DNA of 64,000 bases from JBDFMH01 sp047238125 (GTDB lineage: Bacteria; Pseudomonadota; Alphaproteobacteria; Sphingomonadales; Sphingomonadaceae): the NCBI RefSeq assembly GCF_047238125.1, contig NZ_JBDFMH010000001.1, positions 1,612,001 through 1,676,000 on the forward strand, given 5' to 3'. Both the position numbers and the translations under genes were made by a program. Positions 24,484 through 31,481 of this stretch are shown piece after piece. Within the stretch, counting starts at the first letter, position 1; every line of letters starts with the position of its first letter. The notes under the pieces are model-generated. The model did no database searches and was not told the DNA's origin. It was given only the letters and a program-made list of their open reading frames with translations.

Positions 24484-25148
24484 GCGGCTTGGCCTTGTTC
24501 GGGGGTGGTGGGGCGGCGGGCGGCGGGTCGCGTCTTGTATGTGTATGGCTTGTGATAGCGTGCGCGCTCAGCGACGTAGTTTGGATGCGCTGGCCGACGC
24601 TTCAGTTCGGCCGCATAGTCCAGCAAAACGGCTTCGTGATCGGTCATGCCCGACGTGTCGGACGATGCTCGCCATTCCTTCAGAATGCGGTTGATGTGCG
24701 CGGGACGGTCGGGATTGTCGCCGTAAGGGCAGGCTCCGAACGCGCGCTTTTCCGCCCATATTACAGTGACGGTGACGCCCTGCTTCCGCGCTGTGATGCC
24801 GCTTTTCGAACGATTGAGACGATCGCCGGCCGACAGATCGATCGCCTCTTCCACTGGACACCCTGCTGCCAGCTTCACGATAAGCGCGCGAAGTTCGGGC
24901 GTCGGCCGAAACCACTCATTGCGCAGGAAATGGTTCTGGAAATGACCGTGGAGGGCGCGCTCCAGATCAAAGCCGCCCGGCGTGGTCGCGACGATCTCAA
25001 GCGGAAACGGCGACCAATTCATGATCGACCGCAGCCGGTTCTCAGGCTGATCGGAGCATCCGATCTTGATCGGGCCGTCCATACCGACCGGCTTGATGAA
25101 ATAGACGTAGCGGGTGCGGTCACGATCGCGTGCGTAGAAGTTGCTCAT
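24480..25148 (-). CDS. GIY-YIG (T5orf172/MUG113-like) domain protein, 222 aa
   Basis: The start MSNFYARDRDRTRYVYFIKP is followed by GPIKIGCSDQPENRLRSI and ALHGHFQNHFLRNEWF, the GIY-YIG variant found in T5orf172/MUG113 proteins. A variable C-terminal part with basic stretches follows. Related phage proteins are nucleases or DNA-binding modules; the catalytic outcome is not certain. The ATG at 25148 overlaps the Cro-like gene stop (ATGA). Confidence 0.82.
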   Translation of the reverse strand: MSNFYARDRDRTRYVYFIKPVGMDGPIKIGCSDQPENRLRSIMNWSPFPLEIVATTPGGFDLERALHGHFQNHFLRNEWFRPTPELRALIVKLAAGCPVEEAIDLSAGDRLNRSKSGITARKQGVTVTVIWAEKRAFGACPYGDNPDRPAHINRILKEWRASSDTSGMTDHEAVLLDYAAELKRRPAHPNYVAERARYHKPYTYKTRPAARRPTTPEQGQAA

Positions 25149-25378
25149 GCCGCGACCCCAAGGCCAAACCGGCGCACGATCTCCGATTGCCATAGCTCCA
25201 TCGGAACAGCGCCGCCGGTCGCGGCTGCAATCTTCTCCGCGATCTCGCGTGTGGGGAGGCGGCCGTTAGCCCAGCGATGGACGTTCGGCTGCGAGGTGCC
25301 GATCGCGCTGGCAAGGCCCGCTTGGGAGTTGCCATCTGCTTCGACATACCGCTTTAGGGCGCTGCAGTAGTTCGTCAT
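25145..25378 (-). CDS. Cro/YdaS-like HTH regulator, 77 aa
   Basis: A compact helix-turn-helix protein: NSQAGLASAIGTSQPNVHRW is the DNA-binding unit. It is the first gene of the leftward early operon and is divergent from the repressor gene, like lambda cro or the YdaS family. The ATG at 25378 is 10 bases from the first operator, so repressor binding could shut it off. Confidence 0.8.
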   Translation of the reverse strand: MTNYCSALKRYVEADGNSQAGLASAIGTSQPNVHRWANGRLPTREIAEKIAAATGGAVPMELWQSEIVRRFGLGVAA

Positions 25379-25388
25379 GCCATGTGCA

Positions 25389-25405
25389 TATACCGATATG
25401 GCATA
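25389..25405. promoter_or_regulatory. Repressor operator O1
   Basis: TATACC-GATAT-GGCATA is a 17-bp dyad matching the consensus WATRCC-N5-GGYATW found four times around the repressor gene. It lies between the Cro-like gene start and the repressor start, centre-to-centre 24 bases from O2. It should control divergent transcription in lambda-like fashion. Confidence 0.7.
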
Positions 25406-25412
25406 TCGACGC

Positions 25413-25429
25413 AATACCGGATCGGATAT
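25413..25429. promoter_or_regulatory. Repressor operator O2
   Basis: AATACC-GGATC-GGATAT is the weakest copy of the dyad (one base off in the right half). It lies between the Cro-like and repressor starts, with only 28 bases between it and the repressor ATG. Confidence 0.6.
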
Positions 25430-25457
25430 TCCGCTGCGCTTTCTTTCAGGCCAACCG

Positions 25458-26105
25458 ATGCCAATGGGGTATCTCGATCGCCTAGCCGAATTGCGGAAGA
25501 AGCGCGGTTTCACGCAAGCATCGCTGGCCGAACGCTTGGGCGTCGAGCAGCCGACAGTTCAGCGTTGGGAAAAGGGCAAGCGCGAACCGGATTTGAAACA
25601 GCTGATCGAACTAGCAGCGGTGTTAGGTGTCGAGCCGGGCAATCTACTTGGAGGCGACGAAGCCGCGCCGATTGGTCCACGTCTTTTCGTGAAGGGCGAG
25701 GTTGCCGCAGGGGTGTGGAGGGCCGCAATTGAGCTGCCCGAAGATGAATGGCAGACGTTTAATGGGCGCTCCGACGTGACGACCGATATTCAACATCGGT
25801 TCGGTCTGCGCGTAGTCTCGGACAGCATGGACCAGGTTTATCCGATCGGGACGATCGTTGAATGTGTGTCGCTTTTCGGTCGTGCTGAGGCCGTCCCAGG
25901 CAAGCGCGTAGTCGTGGTTCGCATGAATGACGACGGCGAATATGAAGCCACCATCAAGGAACTGGTTGAGAAAGACGGCGAGCTTTGGCTGGTGCCCCGG
26001 TCCAGCAACCCCGCCCACGTTCCGTTCCGACTATCCGATCGCGCTCCGGGCATCATCGAAACGCGGATCGCTGCCGTCGTCGTATCGTCGGTCAGACCAG
26101 AATAG
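25458..26105 (+). CDS. CI-like phage repressor with S24/LexA-type C-terminal domain, 215 aa
   Basis: An N-terminal XRE helix-turn-helix (GFTQASLAERLGVEQPTVQR) is joined to a C-terminal LexA/S24-like domain: VVSDSMDQVYPIGTIVEC has the Ser-Met pair and GKRVVVVRMND the expected Lys region for self-cleavage. This is the standard repressor that keeps the prophage silent until DNA damage. Starts are possible at 25458 or 25464; the frame is open further upstream but lacks protein-like text. Operator pairs flank the gene on both sides. Confidence 0.9.
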   Translation: MPMGYLDRLAELRKKRGFTQASLAERLGVEQPTVQRWEKGKREPDLKQLIELAAVLGVEPGNLLGGDEAAPIGPRLFVKGEVAAGVWRAAIELPEDEWQTFNGRSDVTTDIQHRFGLRVVSDSMDQVYPIGTIVECVSLFGRAEAVPGKRVVVVRMNDDGEYEATIKELVEKDGELWLVPRSSNPAHVPFRLSDRAPGIIETRIAAVVVSSVRPE

Positions 26106-26112
26106 CAAAATA

Positions 26113-26155
26113 ATATGCCAAAGCGGTATTGACCGCTAATACCGTTTCGGCATAT
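26113..26155 (+). promoter_or_regulatory. Repressor operators O3/O4 overlapping a rightward promoter
   Basis: Two copies of the 17-bp dyad, TATGCC-AAAGC-GGTATT (26114-26130) and AATACC-GTTTC-GGCATA (26138-26154), are arranged as an inverted pair with matching outer arms. A -35-like TTGACC (26129-26134) sits between them, and a -10-like CATATC or TATCAC (near 26151-26158) overlaps the second. The promoter would drive the rightward operon starting at 26197, so repressor binding should silence it. Confidence 0.65.
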
Positions 26156-26196
26156 CACACCTCCATCGCCGGTGACCCCCGGCATGGAGATAGACG

Positions 26197-26421
26197 ATGG
26201 CGACCTCGCCCTCCCCGCCGCCGACCTTCAGCTACGAAGACGCTCGCCGGTTAAAGCGCGAATGCCTCGGCGATCCGCGCGACCATAAGGCTGTGATCGA
26301 CTGCCAGCGCGAGACGCAGGCCATGATCGACATGATCTGGAAGGCGTCGTTCGCCTCGCTGCGCTCGGGAAGCCTTGGCCTCACCGAATGCCACGGCGAT
26401 CCGCTGCGGAGGGTGGCGTGA
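26197..26421 (+). CDS. Small hypothetical phage protein, 74 aa
   Basis: First gene of the rightward operon, with GGAG nine bases ahead of the ATG. The sequence has YEDARRLKRECLGDPRDHKA and ends LTECHGDPLRRVA. The final 14 codons (43 bases including the stop) are duplicated almost exactly at the end of the next gene. No family recognised. Confidence 0.6.
   Translation: MATSPSPPPTFSYEDARRLKRECLGDPRDHKAVIDCQRETQAMIDMIWKASFASLRSGSLGLTECHGDPLRRVA
26379..26421 (+). repeat. 43-base direct repeat, copy 1
   Basis: The last 43 bases of the first gene, coding LTECHGDPLRRVA plus stop, recur at 26609-26651 with a single mismatch (T26400 versus C26630). The copy also carries the GGAGGG ribosome-binding site of the following gene, so the duplicated unit may be a gene-end plus expression signal module. 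Confidence 0.75.
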
Positions 26422-26651
26422 TGGTGCGCTTTGCCGAAGAGCGCGCTGCTGCTGCGCTTGCTGATCTATGCGGCTGTCCGGGCTTGTTCGCTGGGCAATA
26501 CGAAGATCTGGACCTTGTTCCGGCTGAATATGTCGAGCGTCGCTATGATGGCGCTGCTGGCTTCATGGGTTTGGCGAAGGCTTACCCCACCTCGGCAGGC
26601 CTAGCCGCCCTCACCGAATGCCACGGCGACCCGCTGCGGAGGGTGGCGTGA
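26421..26651 (+). CDS. Small hypothetical phage protein, 76 aa
   Basis: MVRFAEERAAAALADLCGCP opens the gene; the ATG overlaps the preceding stop (TGATG). The C-terminal LTECHGDPLRRVA is shared with the upstream gene through the duplicated 43 bases, while the rest differs. Family unknown. Confidence 0.55.
   Translation: MVRFAEERAAAALADLCGCPGLFAGQYEDLDLVPAEYVERRYDGAAGFMGLAKAYPTSAGLAALTECHGDPLRRVA
26609..26651 (+). repeat. 43-base direct repeat, copy 2
   Basis: Second copy of the duplicated gene-end module, 230 bases downstream of copy 1 and one base different. It again includes the GGAGGG ribosome-binding site, here used by the GTG-started gene at 26648. Confidence 0.75.
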
Positions 26652-27043
26652 GCGCGCTGCTGGACCTCGCCGATCGCGTGGAGGGTTTGGAGGGCCCGGA
26701 TCGTGACATTGATCGCGAGATCATGGCCCTCTTGCGACTGCCGCCTGACTATGCCGCAGACTGGGGGCCACAAGACAACTGCAGGCCCGCACCCTTCGCC
26801 TACACCGCCTCGATCGATGCCGCTATAGCCCTTCTCGATCAGTACGGTGTGCTGCTCCACCTTTCCGACATTGGCGCAGACGGTCTGCCGTTGGCACGAG
26901 TTGGCAGGCCTGATCTGGATCAGGTTCCGATTTTCACAGGTATCTCTTCGCAGATAGCACTTAAAGCCACGCCGGCCAGTGGATTGGCAATCGCCCTCTG
27001 CGCCGCTGCCCTTCGCGCTCGTGCCGCACAGGTGCCGGAATGA
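26648..27043 (+). CDS. Phage ABA-sandwich domain-like protein, 131 aa
   Basis: LADRVEGLEGPDRDIDREI, LRLPPDYAADWG and YTASIDAAIALLDQYG match the small phage ABA-sandwich (BC1872-like) family, often of unknown function. The GTG at 26648 overlaps the preceding stop (GTGA). The C-terminus (TPASGLAIALCAAALRARA) is typical of these proteins. Confidence 0.75.
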   Translation: MSALLDLADRVEGLEGPDRDIDREIMALLRLPPDYAADWGPQDNCRPAPFAYTASIDAAIALLDQYGVLLHLSDIGADGLPLARVGRPDLDQVPIFTGISSQIALKATPASGLAIALCAAALRARAAQVPE

Positions 27044-27129
27044 CCCTCCCCGCCCTACCCATCGCACCCCGGCGCGCGGTGATCGCTGCCGCCATTCAAT
27101 TCAACAGGAGAAACCCCAATGCTGACTGA
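27040..27129 (+). CDS. Very short ORF (29 aa), uncertain
   Basis: The frame starts with ATG overlapping the preceding stop (ATGA) and runs MTLPALPIAPRRAVIAAAIQ before ending inside the next gene. Coupling fits the operon's habit, but the peptide has no recognisable features and overlaps the ribosome-binding site of the next gene. It is probably a chance frame. Confidence 0.2.
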   Translation: MTLPALPIAPRRAVIAAAIQFNRRNPNAD

Positions 27130-27457
27130 CACCATTGTTGCGCCCAGCGACGTGAAAGCTTTCATGCTCGGCTGCGATATTCCTGATCTGTCTATTCGCC
27201 TTAGCGGCTCGCAGATTTCGGCAAGTTGCACCTGGCCTCATGGCGATGTGGTGCGCGGCAAGTTCTGTCACGGACAGAGCGTCGACCTTGCCGAAGCTAT
27301 CGCACAGCTGCGCGCCGAACTCGACAAGGCAAAGCTCGCCGCCAAGAAGCTCAAGACCGCCGCCGAATGCAAGGAAGCGGTTCTCGACCTGATCCGCGAG
27401 CATGACGCCGCGCCCGCATCGTTCCGCGATGCCGTCGATCAGCTGCAGGTGCAGTGA
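27119..27457 (+). CDS. Hypothetical phage protein, 112 aa
   Basis: A good AGGAG ribosome-binding site precedes MLTDTIVAPSDVKAFMLG. The N-terminal half is beta-rich (LSIRLSGSQISASCTWPHGD), the second half a charged helix (RAELDKAKLAAKKLKTA) likely to be a coiled coil. I do not recognise a family. Confidence 0.6.
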   Translation: MLTDTIVAPSDVKAFMLGCDIPDLSIRLSGSQISASCTWPHGDVVRGKFCHGQSVDLAEAIAQLRAELDKAKLAAKKLKTAAECKEAVLDLIREHDAAPASFRDAVDQLQVQ

Positions 27458-27621
27458 TGGAAGACGAGTTGCATCAGGCGCTTAGCGTCGCCGAGCGATG
27501 GGCACAGATGGCCATGGATGAGTGCCGCCCCAACAGCGATCGATACGAGACTGCCCGCTACGATCGCGACTGGGCCCGGCGGATTAAAGCCGAGCACCTC
27601 CGCCGAGCCTTGGCCCGATGA
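27457..27621 (+). CDS. Small hypothetical phage protein, 54 aa
   Basis: MEDELHQALSVAERWAQMAM begins this helical, charged protein. The ATG overlaps the preceding stop (TGATG). It contains RYETARYDRDWARRIKAEHL. No family known. Confidence 0.55.
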   Translation: MEDELHQALSVAERWAQMAMDECRPNSDRYETARYDRDWARRIKAEHLRRALAR

Positions 27622-27680
27622 CCCGCTATTTCGAGGCCCGCGACGACGCGCGGCCTGCTCAAGATAGGGAGACGAGGTGA
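27618..27680 (+). CDS. Tiny coupled ORF, 20 aa
   Basis: MTRYFEARDDARPAQDRETR starts in the ATGA overlap of the previous gene and ends in a TGATG overlap with the next. Such perfect coupling at both ends suggests a real leader-like or tiny gene, though the peptide is uninformative. Confidence 0.35.
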   Translation: MTRYFEARDDARPAQDRETR

Positions 27681-28102
27681 TGGCGACGCATACGCCGGGG
27701 CCGTGGTTTCCGCACGGGTTCACATATCCTGAGGGCGTGGTGGGCGACGTATTCGCACACGACCACACCAACGTTCTAGCTTGCACGCCGATCTGCCGGG
27801 TCGTCGAGCCAGTTTCGAAAATGGATAGCGATCTTCGTCGCCCTCCAATCGACGCGCTGCGGGCTGTGGCCAGAAAAGAAGCGGCACGCCCTGTAATTGA
27901 AGCCAACGCCCGCCTGATTGCCGCCGCGCCGGAATTGGCGAAGGCGCTGGCCCCGTTCGCCGCAATTGCTGCTGTCGATATCGGTGACGATGAACACGAC
28001 AGCGATCTGGTGCGGCCGATGAAGCACAATCACGCGCCTAACATAACTGTCGGTATGATCCGCGAAGCCCGCGCCGCCCTCCAGAAAGCAGGTGTGGCAT
28101 GA
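27680..28102 (+). CDS. Phage accessory protein (HTPGPW/EANARLIAAAP type), 140 aa
   Basis: The N-terminal THTPGPWFPHG and the C-terminal PVIEANARLIAAAPELAKAL are found in a widespread family of phage accessory proteins of unknown role. The function is not established. The ATG at 27680 overlaps the preceding TGA. Confidence 0.75.
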   Translation: MATHTPGPWFPHGFTYPEGVVGDVFAHDHTNVLACTPICRVVEPVSKMDSDLRRPPIDALRAVARKEAARPVIEANARLIAAAPELAKALAPFAAIAAVDIGDDEHDSDLVRPMKHNHAPNITVGMIREARAALQKAGVA

Positions 28103-28338
28103 GCGCGGCAAAGGCCAAGACCACTGTTATCGGCATCGAGATACCGCGCGATCAGCTGGCACTCGAAATCGCGATTGCCTGTCTTGGAATGAAGCCCCCG
28201 GCAGGGGCTACTCCTAAGCAAGCCTTCGACCAAATGGCGAGGGTTGAGCCTGCCATGGTGTCAGGTTTCTACGCGGCTGCCGATCGCGCGGTGATGTTCT
28301 TTCACCAGTGCGTGAACGACGCGAGGCAGCCGTCATGA
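28099..28338 (+). CDS. Small hypothetical phage protein, 79 aa
   Basis: MSAAKAKTTVIGIEIPRDQL begins the protein and AFDQMARVEPAMVSGFYAAA forms a helical second half. No family recognised. It overlaps both neighbours by four bases. Confidence 0.55.
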   Translation: MSAAKAKTTVIGIEIPRDQLALEIAIACLGMKPPAGATPKQAFDQMARVEPAMVSGFYAAADRAVMFFHQCVNDARQPS

Positions 28339-28493
28339 CCGCCCGCACCCCCTGGACAGCACAGCGCACCCGAGACGCGGAAATCGCCCGGATGCCGATG
28401 GCCAACGTCTCGCGATCCGAAGCGATCGGGACGCCGCTTATCACCGCACTGTTCCTGGTGATCGGCATCTTCGCTCTTGTGATTGGAGGATAA
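28335..28493 (+). CDS. Small C-terminally anchored membrane protein, 52 aa
   Basis: The gene begins MTARTPWTAQRTRDAEIA and ends in a hydrophobic helix (PLITALFLVIGIFALVIGG), so the product is likely inserted with its N-terminus in the cytoplasm. The ATG overlaps the previous stop (ATGA). Function unknown. Confidence 0.6.
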   Translation: MTARTPWTAQRTRDAEIARMPMANVSRSEAIGTPLITALFLVIGIFALVIGG

Positions 28494-28495
28494 CC

Positions 28496-29176
28496 ATGGG
28501 CGTCACCTATCACGCGGATCTGATCCAGGGCTCGGACGAATGGCTTGCCGCGCGCTGTGGCCTGCTGACCGCCAGCGAGATGAAGCTGATCCTGACGCCG
28601 ACGTTAAAGGTCGCGAACAACGACAAGACGCGGGCGCACATGTGGGAACTGCTGGCACAGCGGATCACCGGCTATGTCGAGCCGCACTATGTCAGCGACG
28701 ACATGCTGCGCGGGCAGGAAGACGAGTGGGAAGCGCGCCGTCTTTATGGCGAACACTTTGCGCCGGTCGAGACGACGGGCTTCATCACGAACGACAAGTG
28801 GGGCTTCACGCTCGGCTATTCGCCCGACGGCTTGGTGGGTGATCATGGCCTGATCGAGTGCAAGTCACGCCGGCAGAAGTTCCAGATCCAGACAATCGCG
28901 GCCGGCGATGTGCCGGACGATTTCTGGATGCAGGTCCAGACCGGGCTGCTGGTCTCCGAACGCGAGTGGCTGGACTTCGTCAGCTATTCCGGCGGCCTGC
29001 CTATGTTCGTGATGCGCGTCGAGCCGGACGAACACACGCAAGGTGCGATCATCGAAGCCGCCGCCGAGTTCGAGGCGCGCCTAGCCGATGCCGAGAATGA
29101 TTACCGCGGCGCGCTTGCCGCGATGCCCAAACTGATCCCGACCGAACGGCGGGTAGAACAGGAGATGTTCGTATGA
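28496..29176 (+). CDS. YqaJ-family viral recombinase/exonuclease, 226 aa
   Basis: The start motif QGSDEWLAARCGLLTASEM is characteristic of YqaJ (lambda Exo-like) nucleases, and GYSPDGLVGDHGLIECKSRR supplies the catalytic Asp and Glu-x-Lys. YqaJ enzymes resect double-stranded ends for single-strand annealing. The next gene overlaps by four bases and probably encodes its partner. Confidence 0.93.
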   Translation: MGVTYHADLIQGSDEWLAARCGLLTASEMKLILTPTLKVANNDKTRAHMWELLAQRITGYVEPHYVSDDMLRGQEDEWEARRLYGEHFAPVETTGFITNDKWGFTLGYSPDGLVGDHGLIECKSRRQKFQIQTIAAGDVPDDFWMQVQTGLLVSEREWLDFVSYSGGLPMFVMRVEPDEHTQGAIIEAAAEFEARLADAENDYRGALAAMPKLIPTERRVEQEMFV

Positions 29177-29859
29177 ACGATATGAGCGCAGTGATCGTGC
29201 CGAAGTCCGATCAGGTCACCGCCGAGGATTTCATCGCCGGGCCACGCACCTTCACGATCGAAGGCGTCGCGATCAACGCCGGCACAGAACAGCCGGTGTC
29301 GATCAAGCTGGCAGGCGAGCCCCGCGTGTTTCGGCCGTGCAAGAGTATGTCGCGCGTGCTGGTCGGCGCGTGGGGAGCGGATGCCAGCAAGTATGTCGGT
29401 CGATCGTTCACGCTCTACCGTGACCCCAAGGTGAAGTGGGGCGGCATGGAAGTGGGCGGCATCCGGATCAGCCACATGACCGACATCGAGCGCGAGATGA
29501 TCATGGCGCTCACCGCGACGAAGGGGAAGCGCGCGCCACATGTCGTGAAGCCGCTGACCGCACCTGCTGCCAACAAGCCGGCGCCCGCCCGCCAGTCGCC
29601 TGCTGATTGGGCCTGCGCTGCAATCGCGCGGATCGAAGCCTGCGAGACGACCGAGGAACTGGACGCGCGCCGAAAGAAGGACGAGCGCGCTATGGCGAAG
29701 CTCGAAGCGGAACACCCCGACCTGCACAAGCGAGTCGAGCAGGCCGATACCGCCCGGTTCATCGCGCTGTCGGCCGAACGCAAGCCGGACGCGGATCATG
29801 GCGACGGGTTCGACGGTGGCGACATGATCACCGACGATCTGGTTGAGGCGGATCAATGA
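29173..29859 (+). CDS. Candidate annealing or ssDNA-binding partner of YqaJ, 228 aa
   Basis: The protein has a beta-rich N-terminal region (IEGVAINAGTEQPVSIKL, KYVGRSFTLYRDPKVKWGG, VGGIRISHMTDIE, about residues 28-107). A Pro/Ala linker, a helical region (ETTEELDARRKKDERAMAKL) and an acidic C-terminus (DHGDGFDGGDMITDDLVEAD) follow. Acidic tails are usual in ssDNA-binding proteins. The gene is coupled to the YqaJ exonuclease, a place normally held by an annealing protein such as RecT, ERF or Rad52-like, or an SSB. I do not recognise one of those families. This functional idea is inference from position and shape. Confidence 0.65.
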   Translation: MNDMSAVIVPKSDQVTAEDFIAGPRTFTIEGVAINAGTEQPVSIKLAGEPRVFRPCKSMSRVLVGAWGADASKYVGRSFTLYRDPKVKWGGMEVGGIRISHMTDIEREMIMALTATKGKRAPHVVKPLTAPAANKPAPARQSPADWACAAIARIEACETTEELDARRKKDERAMAKLEAEHPDLHKRVEQADTARFIALSAERKPDADHGDGFDGGDMITDDLVEADQ

Positions 29860-30035
29860 GCTTCGACCACCTGAAGCGCGAGGCCCACCACAACGCCAAG
29901 CTGCGCGAACCGGATATCGTCGTGATCCGCAAGCGTCGGGCTGCCGGGGAAAGCCAGCCTCGCATTGCCCGCGACTTCAATGTGTCGGCCATGCAGATCA
30001 GCCGGATCGTCCGCGGTCTGCACTGGCCGGGCTAA
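29856..30035 (+). CDS. Small HTH protein, 59 aa
   Basis: The sequence ends in GESQPRIARDFNVSAMQISR, a clear helix-turn-helix, after a charged N-terminus (MSFDHLKREAHHNAKLREPD). It resembles small phage transcription factors that follow recombination genes. The ATG overlaps the preceding stop. Confidence 0.65.
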   Translation: MSFDHLKREAHHNAKLREPDIVVIRKRRAAGESQPRIARDFNVSAMQISRIVRGLHWPG

Positions 30036-30112
30036 CCTCCACGCGCCCGGAGCAACAAATCTAGGGTCAGCCTCTCCGGGAATTACGGGGCTGCCCTGGT
30101 AGGGATAGAGAG

Positions 30113-30346
30113 ATGCAGAAGCTGATTAGCATAGCCGCAGGCGGGCTTGGTGTTTCCCTAGCAGGCATTGGTCACGCGATCGAAGAGGGTACGCGCTGGC
30201 CAACTAATGACACCAAGCGCGATTTGCGTGGACGCAGCAGCTTCGATCCGCGGGTCAGCCGCTGGACCGGCAAGCCACACGAACACAAGCGCGAGATTGC
30301 TCGCCGTCTTCACCAGCAGGCCAAGCGCGAACAGGTGCCCGCATGA
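30113..30346 (+). CDS. Small hypothetical phage protein, 77 aa
   Basis: MQKLISIAAGGLGVSLAGIG is a mildly hydrophobic start, and the rest is basic and charged (PHEHKREIARRLHQQAKREQ). It follows a 77-base gap with a weak inverted repeat. Function unknown. Confidence 0.5.
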   Translation: MQKLISIAAGGLGVSLAGIGHAIEEGTRWPTNDTKRDLRGRSSFDPRVSRWTGKPHEHKREIARRLHQQAKREQVPA

Positions 30347-30660
30347 CGCGCCCTGCAACCCCGATGGGGGAGGGGAGCCTGGATTACCGGGTTAGCTGGC
30401 CGCGACCGGCGACACCGTGCGATCTGGTGCCGCTCTGGAAGGGCGAGTTCGCCAGTCATGCCGATTGGGTGAACTTTGCCACCAAGCGCCTCACCGGCAC
30501 GCACAATGGCCGCTCGGAGGTAAAGGCGATCTGCGTCGATGCTTTCGGCCGGCGGTGCCACGATGGCGGCGACTTCATGCGAGCCGATCAGGATGGAGCG
30601 TTCCCTGTCCGCTATTTTTGGGAATGCGTCCCCACGTCCAAGGACACCCCCAATGACTAG
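30343..30660 (+). CDS. Hypothetical phage protein, 105 aa
   Basis: Soluble protein with DLVPLWKGEFASHADWVNFA, GRRCHDGGDFMRADQDGAFP and VRYFWECVPTS. The latter part resembles short phage proteins of unknown function that carry a histidine/cysteine-containing pocket. The ATG overlaps the preceding stop by four bases. Confidence 0.5.
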   Translation: MTRPATPMGEGSLDYRVSWPRPATPCDLVPLWKGEFASHADWVNFATKRLTGTHNGRSEVKAICVDAFGRRCHDGGDFMRADQDGAFPVRYFWECVPTSKDTPND

Positions 30661-31309
30661 CCCCACGATCGACCGGACGCGGGAGGCAGCGCCTTGCATG
30701 ATCTGTGGCGGGCCTGTCAGGGCTGACCGCTACGATCCCGATGATGCGCATCCTGAGATGGCGATGAATTGCGAGGGTTCATGCCAGAGCATCTTCATCC
30801 TGCCAGAAGTGAAGGCGTATGATGACGCGGGCTTACTCGCCGCCTGGAACACCCGCGCCACCCCCGCTGTGCCCGAAGGCATGGTGCTGGTGCCGAGGGA
30901 GCCGACAGAGGCGATGATCGAAGCTGCGCGTATCGACATCCAGTGCCGCCGTGACTGTATTGTCTCGAAATGCACCGCTAAAGCCGCCTACGCCGCAATG
31001 ATCGCAGCCGCTCCCCCCGCCCCCGCTGTGCAGGGCTGGCAGCCGATCGAGACTGCGCCGAAGGATGGGACGGCCTTTCTATTCTGTATGGCTGGCTCAA
31101 GTCCAACCTACATTGGCAGATATGGCCGGCCGCAGGTTAGCGATGTCACGCACGAAAGATGCTTGTGCTACCTGTCGTATACCCCGACGCATGATCGAAA
31201 TTTCTTTCGCCTCGGCGGGATGATCAAGTGCGGTATTCAAGCCACCCACTGGATGCCCCTCCCCGCTCCCCCCGCCCCTCTCGATCGGGAAGGACAGGCG
31301 GATGGGTGA
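30653..31309 (+). CDS. Three-part phage protein: Lar-like zinc finger, middle module, DUF551-like domain, 218 aa
   Basis: Three modules are fused. First comes a Lar/restriction-alleviation-like zinc ribbon (PCMICGGPVRADRYDP ... CEGSCQ, about residues 14-65). The second is a middle piece beginning EGMVLVPREPTEAMIEAARI that recurs in many phage accessory proteins. The third is a DUF551-like C-terminus (WQPIETAPKDGTAFLFC ... THWMPLPAPP). The ATG at 30653 overlaps the preceding gene by eight bases. The combination suggests anti-restriction or DNA-modulating roles, but no activity is shown. Confidence 0.65.
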   Translation: MTSPTIDRTREAAPCMICGGPVRADRYDPDDAHPEMAMNCEGSCQSIFILPEVKAYDDAGLLAAWNTRATPAVPEGMVLVPREPTEAMIEAARIDIQCRRDCIVSKCTAKAAYAAMIAAAPPAPAVQGWQPIETAPKDGTAFLFCMAGSSPTYIGRYGRPQVSDVTHERCLCYLSYTPTHDRNFFRLGGMIKCGIQATHWMPLPAPPAPLDREGQADG

Positions 31310-31481
31310 ACAATCGTTCGCGCGCTTCAAGCAAGCCGATCTGACCCGCGCCGTGAAGGGCGTGGAGGCTGCCGGTATGCGCGTGGGGCGTGTGGAGATT
31401 GATCCCACCGGCAACATCGTCATCATCGCGGCAGATGCGGCACCGGCCCGCCGCGGCAACAGCCTGGATCGCTTTCTGTGA
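31302..31481 (+). CDS. Small protein preceding the integrase, 59 aa
   Basis: MGEQSFARFKQADLTRAVKG opens a compact alpha/beta protein with GMRVGRVEIDPTGNIVIIAA. Such short proteins precede integrases in several alphaproteobacterial prophages; the position suggests an integrase accessory or excision role, but I cannot assign one. Its stop overlaps the integrase GTG (GTGA). Confidence 0.6.
   Translation: MGEQSFARFKQADLTRAVKGVEAAGMRVGRVEIDPTGNIVIIAADAAPARRGNSLDRFL

Noticed and set aside
25145..26105. A YdaS/YdaT-type toxin-antitoxin pair at the divergent HTH genes
   Set aside because: The plus-strand gene has a complete S24/LexA-like repressor domain and operators, so a lambda-like immunity switch explains it better.
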